This document shows, in pieces, positions 36,543 to 49,889 of a stretch of DNA of 64,000 bases. Numbering within the stretch: the stretch's first letter is position 1; every line of letters starts with the position of its first letter. Made by a program: the position numbers and the translations under genes. The stretch is from Corythucha ciliata (Eukaryota; Arthropoda; Insecta; Hemiptera; Tingidae), in assembly GCA_038030265.1 (NCBI GenBank), contig CM075937.1, positions 22,878,001-22,942,000 on the forward strand, read 5' to 3'. The notes under the pieces were generated by a model that was given only the letters and a program-made list of their open reading frames with translations, had not been told where the DNA came from and searched no databases.

Positions 36543-37790
36543 TACTTTTGCTCATTCAAAACGTCAGATTCGCGGGATTGACTCCATAAAAAGCCAGTTA
36601 CGCGGGGTTTCATTTTTTTTTTTTTAAATCACAAGTTTCGGTCCTTCAAAAAGCCATAACGCGGGTTGGCCTCCTTAGAAGTCCAAATGTCGCGGATTGG
36701 ACACTTTACAGAATCCAATTTCACGATATTGTGACTATTTTAAGAACGAATTATGCCTTTATCTTCTTAATAACCACAATTCCACCAGTTTGACACCTTA
36801 AAAAAACGAATTTTGTGAAATGGTGCACGTCATAAAATTAAATTTTGTGGGATTGGCGCCCTAATAAAACGCCAACTTAACGGATCTCACACGTTTAAAA
36901 TCAAAATTTCAAGAGTCTCGCTCGATCCTTTCAAAAACAAATCATTTCGATAACAGACTGCCCGTTTCAAAGGCAGATTTTCGTGGTTTATTGGCACCCA
37001 CGGAACCCACTTTTGTGAGTTCTACTCACTCAAAAACCTAATTTCACTGGATTGACTCCCCAAAAAGTCCATTTCGTGGGGTTTACCGATCCAAACATCC
37101 AGTCTAATGGGATTGACTCAGTCAAGCGATTTCGCGAAATTGGGACCTTTAAAAAAAACAATCATGCGGGTTGGGATTTTTCGGAGTCCAAATTTTGGGA
37201 ATTTAACAATTACAGACTCAAATTTGCGGTTTTGGCTGATTGAAGACCTGACTTCGCTTTTAGATAAAAATAAAGAAATAATCAAATCAAATACTAAAAA
37301 AAATAGGTTTTGAATTTTTTTTATCAAAAACCAAATTTCGCGGATCTCTATAGCACGCCAGAAGCCAATTTTGCAGCGTCAGCTGCCTGTAAAGCCAACA
37401 CTGCACCTTCAAAATAAAAATTTCCGCCAACCAATTTACGCGGGTCTGTCTAGTTAAACAAATAAAATTTCGCTTGGTTGGTCCATTCAAAACCAATAAA
37501 ACGGAATTGACCGTGGGGTTGGCTCATCCAAAAAAATAATTTCGCGGATTTGGGTGATGTAAGGAATTTCCTTAATGCTGACTCATTCCAAAAGCTATTT
37601 TTCGGGGTAGGCTGATTCAAATTCACAACCAAGTTCACTGGGGCGGGGGGGGGGAAACAATTTCATAGACCTATCTCCTTCAAATTTCAAATTTCGTGGA
37701 CTAGGGCATATTCAGAAATCAATTTCACGGGTTAGGCCCCTTAAAATACATAATTTCTCGGGGCTGGCTCAATTGAGACTCATTCTGCAG
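36543..37790 (+). repeat. Family IV degenerate minisatellite, about 1.25 kb
   Basis: About 30 units of roughly 35-40 bp built on aatttcgcgggattggctcc and ttcaaaaacc. It continues directly from the 5' duplication of the LINE, which therefore inserted at this array's left edge. Confidence 0.75.
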
Positions 37791-38094
37791 CTATCCAAGA
37801 GAGACAGAGTTGTCCAAATAGAGCGCAGATAATGTGTGGTTGCTGTGACAGAGGGGGGAATACTCAAGGGGTCGTTAGTCACCTTTTTGGGCTAAATTAA
37901 ATATACTTATTTATTATTTTTGGAGGGGCCTATAGGCCCTATATGACCACCACGGGGTCACTTCTGGTTAGAGGTTTTTGGGTTTAGACCATTTTTTGGA
38001 GTTGTTTTTTGCTTACACCTTTTTATGAGGTTGAAGTTTGTTCGTGTGTGCATGGTTGAAGCTTTTCTAGAGTTGGGCGTTTTTGTGGTTGAAG

Positions 38095-41000
38095 ATGTTT
38101 CTGTGGTTGGTGCTTTTTTTGTGTTTGGGAGTTTTAGCGCGTGTGGGTGGGGAGGGCACTTGGTCCGTTTACAATCGGCCCGGCCCTTTCACGGGGAGGT
38201 TGGATTTCGAATTTGAAGAAAGTGATGAAAAGAAAAAAAATAAGAGAAAAAGAGGTAAAATATGTTTGCATGCCGGTCTCCGATATTTATCTTATTTGGA
38301 CACTTATCGTTTAACAAGATATTACAAAACATGACGATGGCGGTAGTGGAGGGGGGTGGAAGAAACTTCCCCATTGTGTTCCATCCCCGGACCCGAATGT
38401 CCAACGTTATCGAAATCCCTGATCCTGACCACATGAACGTACAAATAACTATCTGTCGGCACAGTTGTAAAGAATAACATGAAAACTTCAAGCATCACCC
38501 CAATAAATTTCCCACTTTGCCTGAGTCGTGTTTAGGCCATGGTCCACATGCGAGAAAACAGCCAGGCAACTGGCAACGTGAGAAATAATGGACAAATTGT
38601 CCACATTGCCTGGCAGGGTTAGTCATTGTGAACAATGCCTTTTGGCAGTTCATACTACGCCTGATTACTCATTTTGCGGTCGTAACGTACGAAAAGGTAC
38701 ACACATATTTTATTCATTTGTTTTTTGTTTCTCGCTTTGAGCCGGGCTATTATTCGCCCTTCTTTGGATTGCGTGCCTTTTTTTTTAACTGCTGCACGGC
38801 TTTGTTTATAGTTTCGTTAACGAGCACAGGAGTCCCAGGTACGACTCCGACTTTTTCTGGTGATTGGTTATTCTGCATGGGAATTGAGATTATTACCCGA
38901 AAATTGGGCGATTTTTGTATGCGTATACTCGGATCATCGAGGCACATATTCAAATTGTCAATTCAATTTGTACCCAGTATTATCTAACCGATTCTGAACC
39001 CGGATCGTCCTTACAGTGTATTCTCCTATTCCTACGTACAAAAGAAAATCAATTTCCTGATTTAGTCAGGAATTTGGCACACAAGCTTTAAAAGAGTGTT
39101 CGTTTGCGTCGCAAATATTATTAAATAAATAAATTCTGACCTTTGAAATACCTCAAAATATAATTAGACCTAGAGGGGCGCATCCATAACACTGTAATTT
39201 CGCTAAATGACCTTTGAAAGTTTCAGTAATGACAACCTACAGACGGGTACGGTCGCGTTCGGCGACAGGGGGGAGGGGGGTACGCGGAAAACTACCGTAC
39301 CAAATATCAAATTCTGTTGAATTGTAGTAAAGCATTGAAACACCATAAAAGCTGCAATTTCATAAAATCCCAAGAGGTTGTATAGTTGGGGTAATTATAG
39401 CAAACTGCAACTGACGCTGGGAAATGTACAATTAAAGACGAAAAGGGGAAGAAGTGAATAATGTGATTTTCCCGATCGACCATCGATGTTATATTTTCCT
39501 TGTTATAAAGATGGTGCGAGTTTGTTATTTGTATCATAAATAGACGAATGGCGTAATGAAACTGAGTCCCCCCCCCCACTCTCGCCAAGGTAATCCCTTC
39601 CACCTTGTAAAATAGTAAACTCATTAATGACGGGGGTGATTATATTTCTGAGGCAGACAAAAACTCAAAAACAACGGAGAATCTCATTCTCATTGGCAAG
39701 AAATAAGCGGACTCCCACTCCTCTTAAAACAATCTAAAAAGAAGGATATAATTTTTCTCTCCTTTTTTTCTCTTAGCAAAGAGCGAAACCAGCAGCTCCC
39801 ATAGGGGAATTCCAAGTTCACGTCCAGTTGAACCTTGGTGAGTTCAGTTGTAAATTTTATGTTGACCCAACAGGATGCCTATATGTTCTTCAGTCGTGTT
39901 TGGGGCTTTTCTGGTACTTAACTGTAAGTGTCTTGCGTGATGATTTTAATACTGGACCGGACGATTCGTGCGTTAAGTGGGAAGACCCTCGGATTTCACC
40001 TGATTTTGTCATTAATTACAGGTCTCATCAATTTATCGTCTGGAGCATTAGCGAGATCGTCAGGTTGCGGGTATGTTTTTTTTCTCGAAATTATTGTTAT
40101 AATTGGTTCATCCGCGATTTCTATTTAATCTTTTCTTGAAAACATCGGAGTAAAACTGCGTTTTAACTATCGGAAATTACTTTGTAGCGCCTTTCAGGGC
40201 TGTTTAAAATTTAATCCAAAATGTTCCCCGAAAGAGAAGAAATCAGGAAACTATTGTTAAGGAAAAACAAGCAAGACTAAGAAAGGTTCGGTAAACATAC
40301 TAATTGAATTGATTGGTTCGAAGAATTAAATAAATATCTTTGCATTTGGGAGGAAGTGGGTTATCTGAAACGATTCTCCCAATGTTTTTCTCTGAATTGA
40401 CTGACCGGTCTCTCGGTTTTCTCCCTCTCGCACTCATTCTCTCACTCTATCTCTCCTATGGAGTTCCCCGGCCTATATACGTGGGGTGTTCTCTTCATTT
40501 TTAACGGAACTTACTGGATACACCTCCCCCCTCCACTCTTGCCGTAATGATGCACCCTTACGAATCAGTTATTAATTGAATTTTTGAATGGTTACAGGGA
40601 CAAATTCAAATGCGGAAGTGGACAATGCATTGATTCGTATCTCGTGTGCGATGGAGCCGTTGACTGCCGGGATGGAACGGATGAAACTCAGGCCATCTGC
40701 TCAAAACTTGGAGTCCAGTGAGTTTAAATCTCATTTCATTTCCAGAACTTTTTATTACTATAAGAGTCAAATCGGTTTTTCATGCGGTAATTAGTAACCA
40801 TTGGCAAATGGGACGATCGCCCCTATACCGTTCTCCAGAATGCACGCGCGTATTTGGATTGAAGTGCATTTGGTGATAAATTCTCGGTCGTTGTCAGAAT
40901 AAAAGGGCAGAAAGAACAAGGATACAAGCCTCCATTTAACGTTGTCCGGGCTTTATGGAATGAATCGCGTGACAGGGAACCATGAAACTAATTAATAACG

Positions 41001-44000
41001 ACTCCGTTAGTTTTAGGCACCCGTGTCCGAAGTTTTTCTTTGAAAAGTTACAATGCTATCGTAAGAGAGCTGATTAGTAATTTTCCGAACTGTCGGCCTC
41101 ATTTTTGTGGCGAGCTACCCACCTGCGGTTTTTGCCCTATACAGGGTGATTCAGGAGGAATGTGACAAACTTGCACAGGTGATAGTGCATACCTGGACGC
41201 ACAGAAAACGACATAGGGACGCACAGCCAAAAATGCTTTGGTTACGAGATATGAGCATTTTCCTGTTGTTTCCCAGTTTCACCAGTTTTTAGAGTAATTG
41301 TTGTGTTCACGGCTCATCGTTAGTAGTTAGACAAAAAATGACGGTGGATTCGGAAAAAGAACAAAATCCTGTTCCTGAAACCACCATGAAAATCAAAAAA
41401 TGTCGCTTGGGCGTGGCTATTTCAGCCATGTGAAAAGTTAAGAAAGTAGTTTCTTCAAATACCTGATAAATTTCACATCAGTATCAATCAGCTGCTATTG
41501 CACGCATCGACGGGCAAAGTTGTGGAAAACTACCCCGTTCTGTTTACTTTCGAACAGTGTCCTGATAGTTGAAGTTTGCAACCCTCCGACTTTAGCAATC
41601 AAGTTTAAATGCAAAAAAATGTGAACTTGCTGTGTTAAAACAAGTCGAATAGGTCAGTTTAAATGTCTTTTCCTTGGGGTATTGCGTTCCTACGAGCATG
41701 CTCCTCTCAATGCCTGAAAGTAAGGATTCAATTTACAACGAGGTTTTCCATGTATGGAATGTGAGTTGAGGTGGTGGATTAACAGCGTTAGGGTGAAAAT
41801 TATGGACTTCGACATTTCACCTTATCAGATTCAGCCGGTACTGTAATATCTCATTCACGTACACTCATATCTCTCATTCACGGAGTTCATTGTCCATCGT
41901 TTGTACCTCCAACTTGTATGAGATCAATTTACAGTAACAACGTTAAGTTGAAATAACAACACAATGTCATTCATATAAGTTTTCAAAAATTCCTCCCCCT
42001 TGTGGACACTCGGACGCTCTTTTCTGTATATCTCTGGTGGTTCGACCAATTTCGGCATCTCGTTGTCAGATCGATTCAGCACAGGCCACAACTTTGTTGA
42101 TCAGCTCCTCGCGTTTGCTGAACTTGTGTTCGTATACCATTGTCTTCATCCACCCTCAGAGACAGTAATCGAAGGACGTTTGGTCAGGAGACCTCTCATA
42201 ACAGTTAATTGGTCCTCCTCGCTCACAATGTGCTGAGCCGAACTGATTCTGATGAAATAGAACGGCAGGGTCCCCGTTCAAGTCCTAACGTAGCAGTTCA
42301 TCCACGGCGTCTCTCATGGTGACCCTCGCGTAGTGAATTGAATTCTTACTTTTACTTCAGGCATTGAGGGGAGCATGCTCGGAGGAACACAATAGCCTAA
42401 GGAAAGGCCATTTAACCTGACCTATTCGGTTTGTTTTATCAAAGCAAGTTGCATTTTTTTGCACTGGAACTTGATTGCTAAAGTCGGAGGGTTGCAAACT
42501 TCAACTATCAGGACACCGTTCGAAAGTGACAGCACGACGAATAATAGACAAAAAATTGCAACATTTGTAGGCAGCCATCAGGAAAATTGGAAGCTTAATG
42601 ACTGAATATTCGCGATCCTTCAAAGATTCATCCTGCGAAATTGCTTAGTTTCCCGTCTTTTTTATCGTGAAATTGCACATTTAGGTGACAAATATCTGCG
42701 AAATTGGATGTTTTCTGGTATAATTTTCGCGAAATTGCCTGTTCCAGGGCCAATTGGTTTTTCAGAGGTCGCACGGACCCTGGACTAGCGGCCATACATT
42801 GACGAATAGCTGAGCAATTACCATTTTTAGATATAAATGAATTTACAAATTTTGGTGCTAATTTCAGCAAAATTACAAGTTTCCTGGCTGAATATCCGCA
42901 AAATTAAAAGTTTCGGGTGTTAATTTTACCAAAATTGCAAGTTTTGGGGCCTTTTTCGTGGCAGCGCGTTCAGTAGGCTAGCCGGCCCTAACAAGAGTCC
43001 AGAGAGCTGTCGAATACCCAGGAAACTGGAAGTTGGCCAAATATCGGCGGCAATGCGACTTTCGGGTTCGTATTCCGGCGAAAATGCTTGTTTATTGTCT
43101 TAATTTCATTAGAAATACAATTTTCTGTTTTCTGGGGCTTAACGTCGAGGTGAAATTGAAATATATGTGAATGGATGCTGTGACTTCGTGAAATCCTTCT
43201 ACACCCCCCTACCATACCGACATCACATCACCTGATGGTCGGTAGTCGCTCACATGTCGCAACGCGCCTCAACTCATAAATCTGTGTTCGTCGTCATTCC
43301 TATAGATGCATCAAAGCGTAAAACTGTCTAATATGGGCCCCCAATAAGCTTATGTCCCCCCAGTAAGCTTAAATCCCCCACCCACCACAAGTTTTCCATA
43401 TTTTGCATCAAAAAATAAAGTATTTAGCCTCTTCTATACCCGAAAGGCAGTTCCAAATTGCCATTTATACGAATATTCGGTTTATGTTGGAAGGGGCGAG
43501 TGGGTGCATTCAGGGGTTCGCTCAAATTCGAGGGACGAAAAATGTCGTGTTTGGACTCTTATTATTTTTAAAGAAGTCAAACAACGAGCGTTTTATCAAG
43601 CCACTTTGCATTTTTACAGGTGTCCAGCCTTCGCTTTTCGTTGTGCCTATGGCGCATGCGTCAATAAAGACTCCAAGTGTAACGGTAAAAAGGATTGCGC
43701 TGACAATTCGGATGAACTTTTATTAGAGTGCGTCGCTAATAACACTGTTCTTGCGAATCCGGGTTCAAAGTGCAGGTGAGTTGTGGATATTGTGGTAAAC
43801 CGTTCGTTTAAATATAGTTTTACACTGTCAATTCCGCCCAGAGACACGGAGTTTCGTTGTGACAACGGCCAGTGTATAGACGAATACTCAGCCTGCGACG
43901 GTAACAGAGACTGTGACGATGGAAGTGATGAGACTATTACGCAGTGTGTTACTGTGGGGTGAGGTCGCATTTGTGGTTCAATTTGTTTTTTTTTTTCTAC

Positions 44001-46697
44001 GCTAATTTCACGGTTTTCACCTCCCCTCCCTCTACGCCACACCACCAGGTGCCCAGCCTATACTTTTAAATGCGCCTACGGTGGGTGTATCGCTAAAGTG
44101 AAAAAATGCAATGGCGTCGACGACTGCAGTGACGGTTCGGATGAAAATGAAGACCTTTGCTCTGGCCAATCGTCGGAAACAACGTCCAAGCGACCGCCTA
44201 AGCCGACGGCGTTACCGCCTCCAGCTCATCTACCCGACGAAAGGCCGCCAAATCGTCCGCAGCCTGCTCAGTATGCTTTATGCTCCCATGAAGCCAAATT
44301 TTTAGTATATATATGTAATCGAATTTTTCCAGGGATGCTTGCTACCTTCCGGAACGCCCCGTCGGAGGAACCTATCACGTCGTTGGCTGTGCCCCTGGAG
44401 ATCGAAGCGCCAAATGTCGAAGCGTTCCTGGAACATCTGTCTCTGGGGTGTCGGGCACGGCCGTTGTGCTGTCATATTCATGCGTCAAAGGGTTTTACCT
44501 ACCGGAAATCGGAAAGAACATTTTCTGTATAAACGGATCATGGGAGCCTCCACCTCCGCAGTGCCTAAGTAACAAAATAAAATTTTAGTTGACCCCCTAA
44601 CCCTTAACTTGAAATCACCTTTTTTGCTCCACCATCAGGACTCTGCAAACCTTTGCATTCAGACTCCCTCGACCTCGAGTGTCTCTACCGCGGTGAGAAA
44701 GTCCGTTGCGATCAACCGAGTCGCCCTGGGACCAAAGTCCGTCCAAAATGTAAACAAGCCTACCACGCCTACCAGGACAACGACCCTTCGTCCACGTTCA
44801 AAGAAATGGAATGCATCGACGACGGAATCTGGGAATTTCCCCTCTTCAAATGCTTCCCAGGTAATGACTTCAACGCCACTCCTTATCCTCCTCCTCCACC
44901 ACCTTTTCTTCCTATTCCACCACTTCCTCCTAGTTCTAGTCATGACTCGCCATCGTTTGGAGTCGCTCCACCAGGAGCCTACATTTATGAAATCATCGTC
45001 ATTAGAATCCCTTACGTTTACAGCTTTCTCACTAACCACACTCGTGTTCTATTTTTGGGAAAAACAACATTTTGATGTGCTTTTATTCATCCGTGTACCG
45101 GTGTACTTGCTTTAAAACTTTTTTGAAAAAATGGCTTGTCAACCCTCCTAATTTTGTGATCTTTGAACCAAATATGTACAAGAATTAAGAAAGTAAAAAT
45201 TTTCAAAATCAATTTGTTGTTATTTCCCAAATTCCCGGTTGCATTAACTTTGGCGGTGTGGGAAAGGCAATGATTTAAGCCCTTTTTTTCTAAGAATGGC
45301 GCAGAAGCAGAGTAATCAATATACAAGCGCGGTGGGATGTGCGACTGAGATTTTGCCACCTTGCCGTATAAGAGGGCAAACAAGACAAAACAACGGAGAA
45401 TTGTACGACAAAAGCGATTTCAGGGTTTTTTCATTGATATTTCCCTGAAAGTTTTTGGAGTTGGCTGGTGGTCGAACCATGGCAGCTTAAAAACCAGCGA
45501 TTTTTAATTCTAAAATCTATTTACTGTACTCTCTTTGGTCATGTATAAACAAAGACCAATGGTCGGCATCACACAGCAAATAACGATAAATTCCCTCTAC
45601 AGACTGTGGTAAACCAAATCCTGACGCTTCAAAACCTCTGATCAGTCATGGGGAGGAGACAAAAGTGGGCGAATATCCGTGGCATGCTGGCCTCTACGAG
45701 AAAGAAGAAGAGACGTACAAGCAAATCTGCGGAGGAACGATCATTTCACCTAACATGATTCTGACAGGTTTAAAAACGACCTTTCTTTTAGCGCCACATC
45801 GTACAATTACTATATTTCTTGCTGTTTTTTTTTTTTTTTTTTTTGACAGCCGCACACTGCATTTACGAGGACAGCAAACACGCCATTCGTGATCCGACTA
45901 ATCTGATGGTGGCCGTTGGAAAGTACTGGAGGAGTTGGGACACGAGAGAGACCTACGCGCAAATGTCCAGCGTAATTATTAAGTCCCACCCCGCCGACCC
46001 ATCACCATAGGGGTTCAATTTTCTACCTAACCTCCGAGCACAGGTGAAACAAATCATCCCTCAACGAGCCTACAGAGGCAAGAGTAACAGCTACGAGCAG
46101 GACATAGCCGTCCTCGACTTGTCCGTCACAATTTCTCTGAGTAATTTCGTCCTTCCAGCATGTATCGACTGGCAGTCGGAGAAAGTTTTCCAGAAAGGAA
46201 TCGTAGGCACGGTTAGTCTTGAAAAACAACCCCGTAACAATTTTTTTTAAATCGAATTTTTTCATCCATAGGTTGTGGGCTGGGGGCAGAACGAAGACAA
46301 AGTTCCGACAGAAAACCTTCAAGTAGCTAAAGTTCCTTATTTAGACTATGATTCGTGTCGAAAAAAATCGCCACCCGCTTTCTTGAGGTACCTAACCTAT
46401 GACAAATTTTGCACCGGATATTCGCAAGGTTCAATTTTTTTTATTATAACGGCTATCCCACTTCTGAGAATCCCTCCCTAACAAGTTTTGTTTCACTTCG
46501 CAGGAACTGGAGTCCAAGCCGGTGACAGTGGAGGCGGCCTCACTTTTGAATTACACGGTCTTCACTTCGTGTACGGCATTGTCAGTGTCAAACCCAAAGA
46601 CGAAGACACGATAGCGGCGTTTACGAACGTCACAGAGCATATTGACTGGTTGCAGGGAGTGGTGCGAGCGTTGAATCAACAGAGATTTAAGGTCTAA
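38095..46697 (+). CDS. modSP: Modular serine protease (ModSP/HP14-like), 13 exons
   Basis: Secreted chymotrypsin-fold protease of the type that autoactivates downstream of pattern-recognition proteins and starts the Toll/prophenoloxidase cascade (family knowledge). Exons, all GT-AG and phase-consistent: 38095-38254, 39777-39837, 40598-40717, 43620-43775, 43842-43958, 44049-44270, 44333-44568, 44639-44860, 45603-45767, 45850-45971, 46044-46211, 46272-46428, 46504-46697; total 2100 nt, 699 aa. Seen: signal peptide ([15 protein letters not shown]); four LDLa modules at about 75-113, 115-150, 165-203 and 205-242; Pro-rich linker; CCP/sushi at 280-357; a second Cys-containing module at 358-431, probably the 'wonton' domain; protease from about 433. 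Triad His489 (AAHC), Asp547 (QDIAVLD), Ser644 (GDSGGG). The residue equivalent to 189 is Gly, so it is not trypsin-like; cleavage is likely after Leu in KPL/ISHGEE. Odd: LDLa1 lacks its first Cys, and the Cys191-Cys220 pair is absent. The first two exons are inferred from phase and signal peptide and are less certain than the rest. Confidence 0.88.
41546..42528. mobile_element. Foldback/TIR element of about 1 kb in modSP intron 3
   Basis: The left arm 41546-41760 starts ctttcgaacagtgtcctgat; the right arm 42318-42528 is its inverse at about 85%. Both arms contain gaagtttgcaaccctccgac and gagcatgctcc. The middle 550 bp are unique. It lies wholly in the intron 40718-43619 of the protease gene. 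No coding sequence was found. Confidence 0.8.
42590..43190 (+). repeat. Family III degenerate minisatellite in modSP intron 3
   Basis: Units such as ttcgcgaaattgcctgttcc and gcaaaattacaagtttcctg, about 40 bp apart. It follows the foldback element in the same intron. Confidence 0.65.
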
Positions 46698-46802
46698 CTT
46701 TTAAGTCATGAAAAAAAAAAAAACAAAAAAAACAACGCATTTGAAAAACAGCGTTGAGCGTGGGCGCACATAAATTTAAGATTTTAGGCTACTTTTGTCT
46801 GA

Positions 46803-46808
46803 AATAAA
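46803..46808 (+). promoter_or_regulatory. Polyadenylation signal of the modSP-like gene
   Basis: A canonical AATAAA lies about 106 bp after the TAA stop of the protease gene. No other AATAAA is closer on this strand, so the 3' UTR probably ends near 46.83 kb. Confidence 0.55.
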
Positions 46809-46809
46809 C

Positions 46810-47699
46810 GGGAAGCGTCATTTTGAAGGGACAAAAAAAACGCACAAAGGGCTCTCTCAATATTTCCGTATATAATGAGGGAGGGGGCGAGTGACATCCC
46901 ATTTTGACGTCCAAATGGGCCAACCCTTGCAGTGAAAGTGGGGGAGGGGGTATGAAAGAAGTAGAGACAGTGAAAATGTATCGAAAAACTCTCTGTATTA
47001 CTTGCTCACACTCTCGCGCCCTCCCACAGCCCTTATCTAGGCGAGCCACATGGGCTCTGTTCGAGGGAATAAAGTTCCAGTTTTGCCTCACGACTCGGGA
47101 GGCATTTTCTGGGGCGAAAATAACCGTTCGTGGAGCCAAATTGATTGCTTCCGAGCAGGTTTAGATGTGCTTATGACCAAAATCTGGTTTGGATAGTCGA
47201 CCACGGCCAAAACTATCGGTTTTCACTGCCGAAATACCTGAGCAGTGGTACCTGCAGAACACCACTTCCGAAAAATTAGCACTAGGCCCCGAAAAGTTTT
47301 TTTTTTAATTTTTTGGACCTAATAATCAATTTTTTGACGAACATTTTCCGTTTAGTAGCCAAACAGCCATTGTAAAAGAAAAATCTCAAGTTTTAGGGCT
47401 AGACGTGTAAATTGTAGGGTCGTGATTCCCACGTGTGTTGCTACGCCATTCACGTCCTTTCCATTCAACACGAAACAGTTTAAAAATGTCTACTATTGTG
47501 CCCGCCACTCACAATTTCTCAAAAGTTAGGTAGTTTTGGAGCAAAAATGACGATCTTCTAGCCTTCTTCTGGTACCAAAGAAGCCAGAAGGTTCGCCGCG
47601 TCTGGTCGAGAGCCAGGTAGTCCTTCGCGGTTCGTATCAGTTCCGATTCCTCCGGTGCAATTGCCGGGCTTTTGAGACCATGTAAAACGCGTGGCTCAG
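46810..47699. other. Intergenic, nothing recognised
   Basis: Sequence between the 3' end of the protease gene and a family II array. No gene or repeat recognised. Confidence 0.5.
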
Positions 47700-48660
47700 A
47701 TAGGGAAGTATGAGGTCAGTTTAAGCATTTTTAGAGCGTGGATTGACAACTTTAGTGCATGAATAGCCATTTTGGCTATTTAAAGGGCGCAAATTAATTC
47801 AATTTTTAAGGCGTGAATAGTCCGTCAAGTCATTCCAAAGGGTGCAAATGGTCAGCTTGCCATTTTTGTGGTGCAACTTGTCAGTTTAGCCATTTTCAAT
47901 GCGTGAATCGTAAGTTTTGCATTTTTAGGGCACGAATAGTCAAGTCATAATCCATTTCAATAGCTCATGAAATCACGTTTGCCAATTTTGGGGGCGTGTA
48001 TATATCGCCAGTTTGGCGATTTTCAGTACAATATTGTCAGTTTATCAGTCAAGTTCAGGGTCTGAGCAGTTTATTTTCATGGTTTTCAACACCTGAATCG
48101 TCAGTTTTACGTTATTATGGAGGCCGGGTTTTGTCATTTTCAAGACGCGAATGCCATTTGTATCGCGTAACTTTAGTGCAGCCATTTTCGAGGGATGAAT
48201 AGTCAAGTTTGTCATTTTAGGGCATGAATGTTTGAGTTTAAAATTACCAGTTTGCTATTTTTATGGCGTCAATCGTCAGTTTAGCCATTAAAAAGGAGCG
48301 ATTGGTCAGTTTGCCAATTTGAAGGCTGCATAGAGTCGTTTAATTGCCTATTTTAGGGCGTGAATAGTCAGTTTGATTATTTCAAGGGTGCAAGTATTGT
48401 CAGTACGCCAATTTTTAGGGCGTGGATGTAGTCCACTTGGACAATTTTCAGGGGACGAATCATCAGTTTTAGCCCAGTTTGTGATTCAAGCGGTTAGTTT
48501 AGCTATTTATAAGGGCGTGAATCGTCGTTTTAGCCATTTTCAAGACACGAAAGGTCATTTTAGGATGGCGAATGGTCGGTTATTTTGCCATTTGTAGAGC
48601 ACAGATTGCCAGTAAGCATTATATTCACGGTGGGAAATACAGTGATTTAGCCAATTTCGG
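47700..48660 (+). repeat. Family II degenerate minisatellite, about 1 kb
   Basis: Units of 30-36 bp on gggcgtgaatagtcagtttg and ccatttttaggg. The landmark variant ggctgcatagagtcg is at 48324. It lies downstream of the protease gene. Confidence 0.78.
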
Positions 48661-48919
48661 TCTTAGGCCGTTATTATCGGATTCCCGATGCCAAAAACCG
48701 TCGTTCAATTTGTACTTTTTGACTTTGTCGCCGTAATTTTGTGGCTATTCATCTCCTGGGTCTCAATTTGGTGCCTATATCAGCTCTTCAGGAACTTTGC
48801 GATTACACGTGACTGTTACATGTAATATCTACTAACATTATCATTACCAGGCTCTGATCCAGGTTAATGGCAAGAGGGGTGACCAGCGCTAACGTGCCGT
48901 TCTTCATTAGGGTAAATCT

Positions 48920-49150
48920 GTCGCTGAAATTGAGATTATGCGCTCGTTCGCGGTTTCTCGATGCACCTTCCGGGTCTAAATTGAGGAAAAAATCGTGAAT
49001 TGCTGTCTTTGAGGGAAATGTAGGGTTAAAATTGAGAAAAAGCGCTAATTAGCGGCTAAAGTGGAGGAAAAAGCACAAATTTGCGATTTCCGGAGGCAAC
49101 TTCGAGGGTAACATTGAGAAAAAAAGTGCCAATTCAGCTCTAAAAAAAAG
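48920..49150 (-). repeat. Family I minisatellite, inverted orientation
   Basis: The words attgagaaaaagcgctaatt and agcggctaaa are the reverse complement of the family I unit at 2.8-4.3 kb. A short block of about six units. Confidence 0.6.
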
Positions 49151-49808
49151 TGCTTTTAGTGATTTCATACGAAAAAATGTGACGGTCCTGTGGGATTTGT
49201 ACTTTTCGATGGTATACCATAATGTAACAAAGGGCGGGCTGCAGCCCCTCTACGGTTTCACTTTCGTACAACTGCCCACTCTTTGCTACACTCTGGTTAC
49301 TTTTGCCGGTGCGGAGTCTCTCTGCGTGACCACTAAACTTTGTAAAGTAACCAATTTTGCTGATTTGACTCTTTAAAAAAAAAAACTCCGAATCAATCTT
49401 GTGGTGACTCGGCTCCAACGTTGCTATTCAGCGGCTTTTTGGGCGTGAAATTTTCTTATTGACTGGCTAACTAAATTTGCTTCAGCCATTCAATGAAACG
49501 TCCATAAAATCCAAAGTTATTGCTTTACAATTTCGCTATTTGCTAGGACTGCCATCTCAAAATTTGACAAAATTGGGACCAAATTTTCAAAGTGTAAAAT
49601 CTGCAGACACAGAAAAGAAAAAAACGGGACACTCGACTTGAGGTGTCGTCATAGAGGGCACTCGCAAAGGACGTGCTTGAGCTCGAACAACTCTAAACTC
49701 AAAAAGTTCTTAACCAAAATATGATCAAATCACGAAAACATTGAAGCCCAAAAAATCTTGAACCCCTAAAAGCTCGAACCACAAAACGCTCTAACCTAAG
49801 TGATCCTC

Positions 49809-49889
49809 ATTGCCTAGAAACCGACCAACTGAAAATTGAAAACTATTTTGCTCGTTACTTGGCAAGTAACGCATGTGTGTATCTGACTT
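49809..49889. mobile_element. MITE family B, half copy
   Basis: The stretch tgctcgttacttggcaagta, followed by acgcatgtgtgtatctgact, matches one arm and part of the loop of the family B MITE at 11374-11517. The other arm is missing. It shows that family B is dispersed. Confidence 0.7.

Noticed and set aside
38025..38216. Alternative frame overlapping the modSP signal-peptide exon
   Set aside because: The other frame has a better signal peptide, a donor site at 38255 and the right phase for the next exon.
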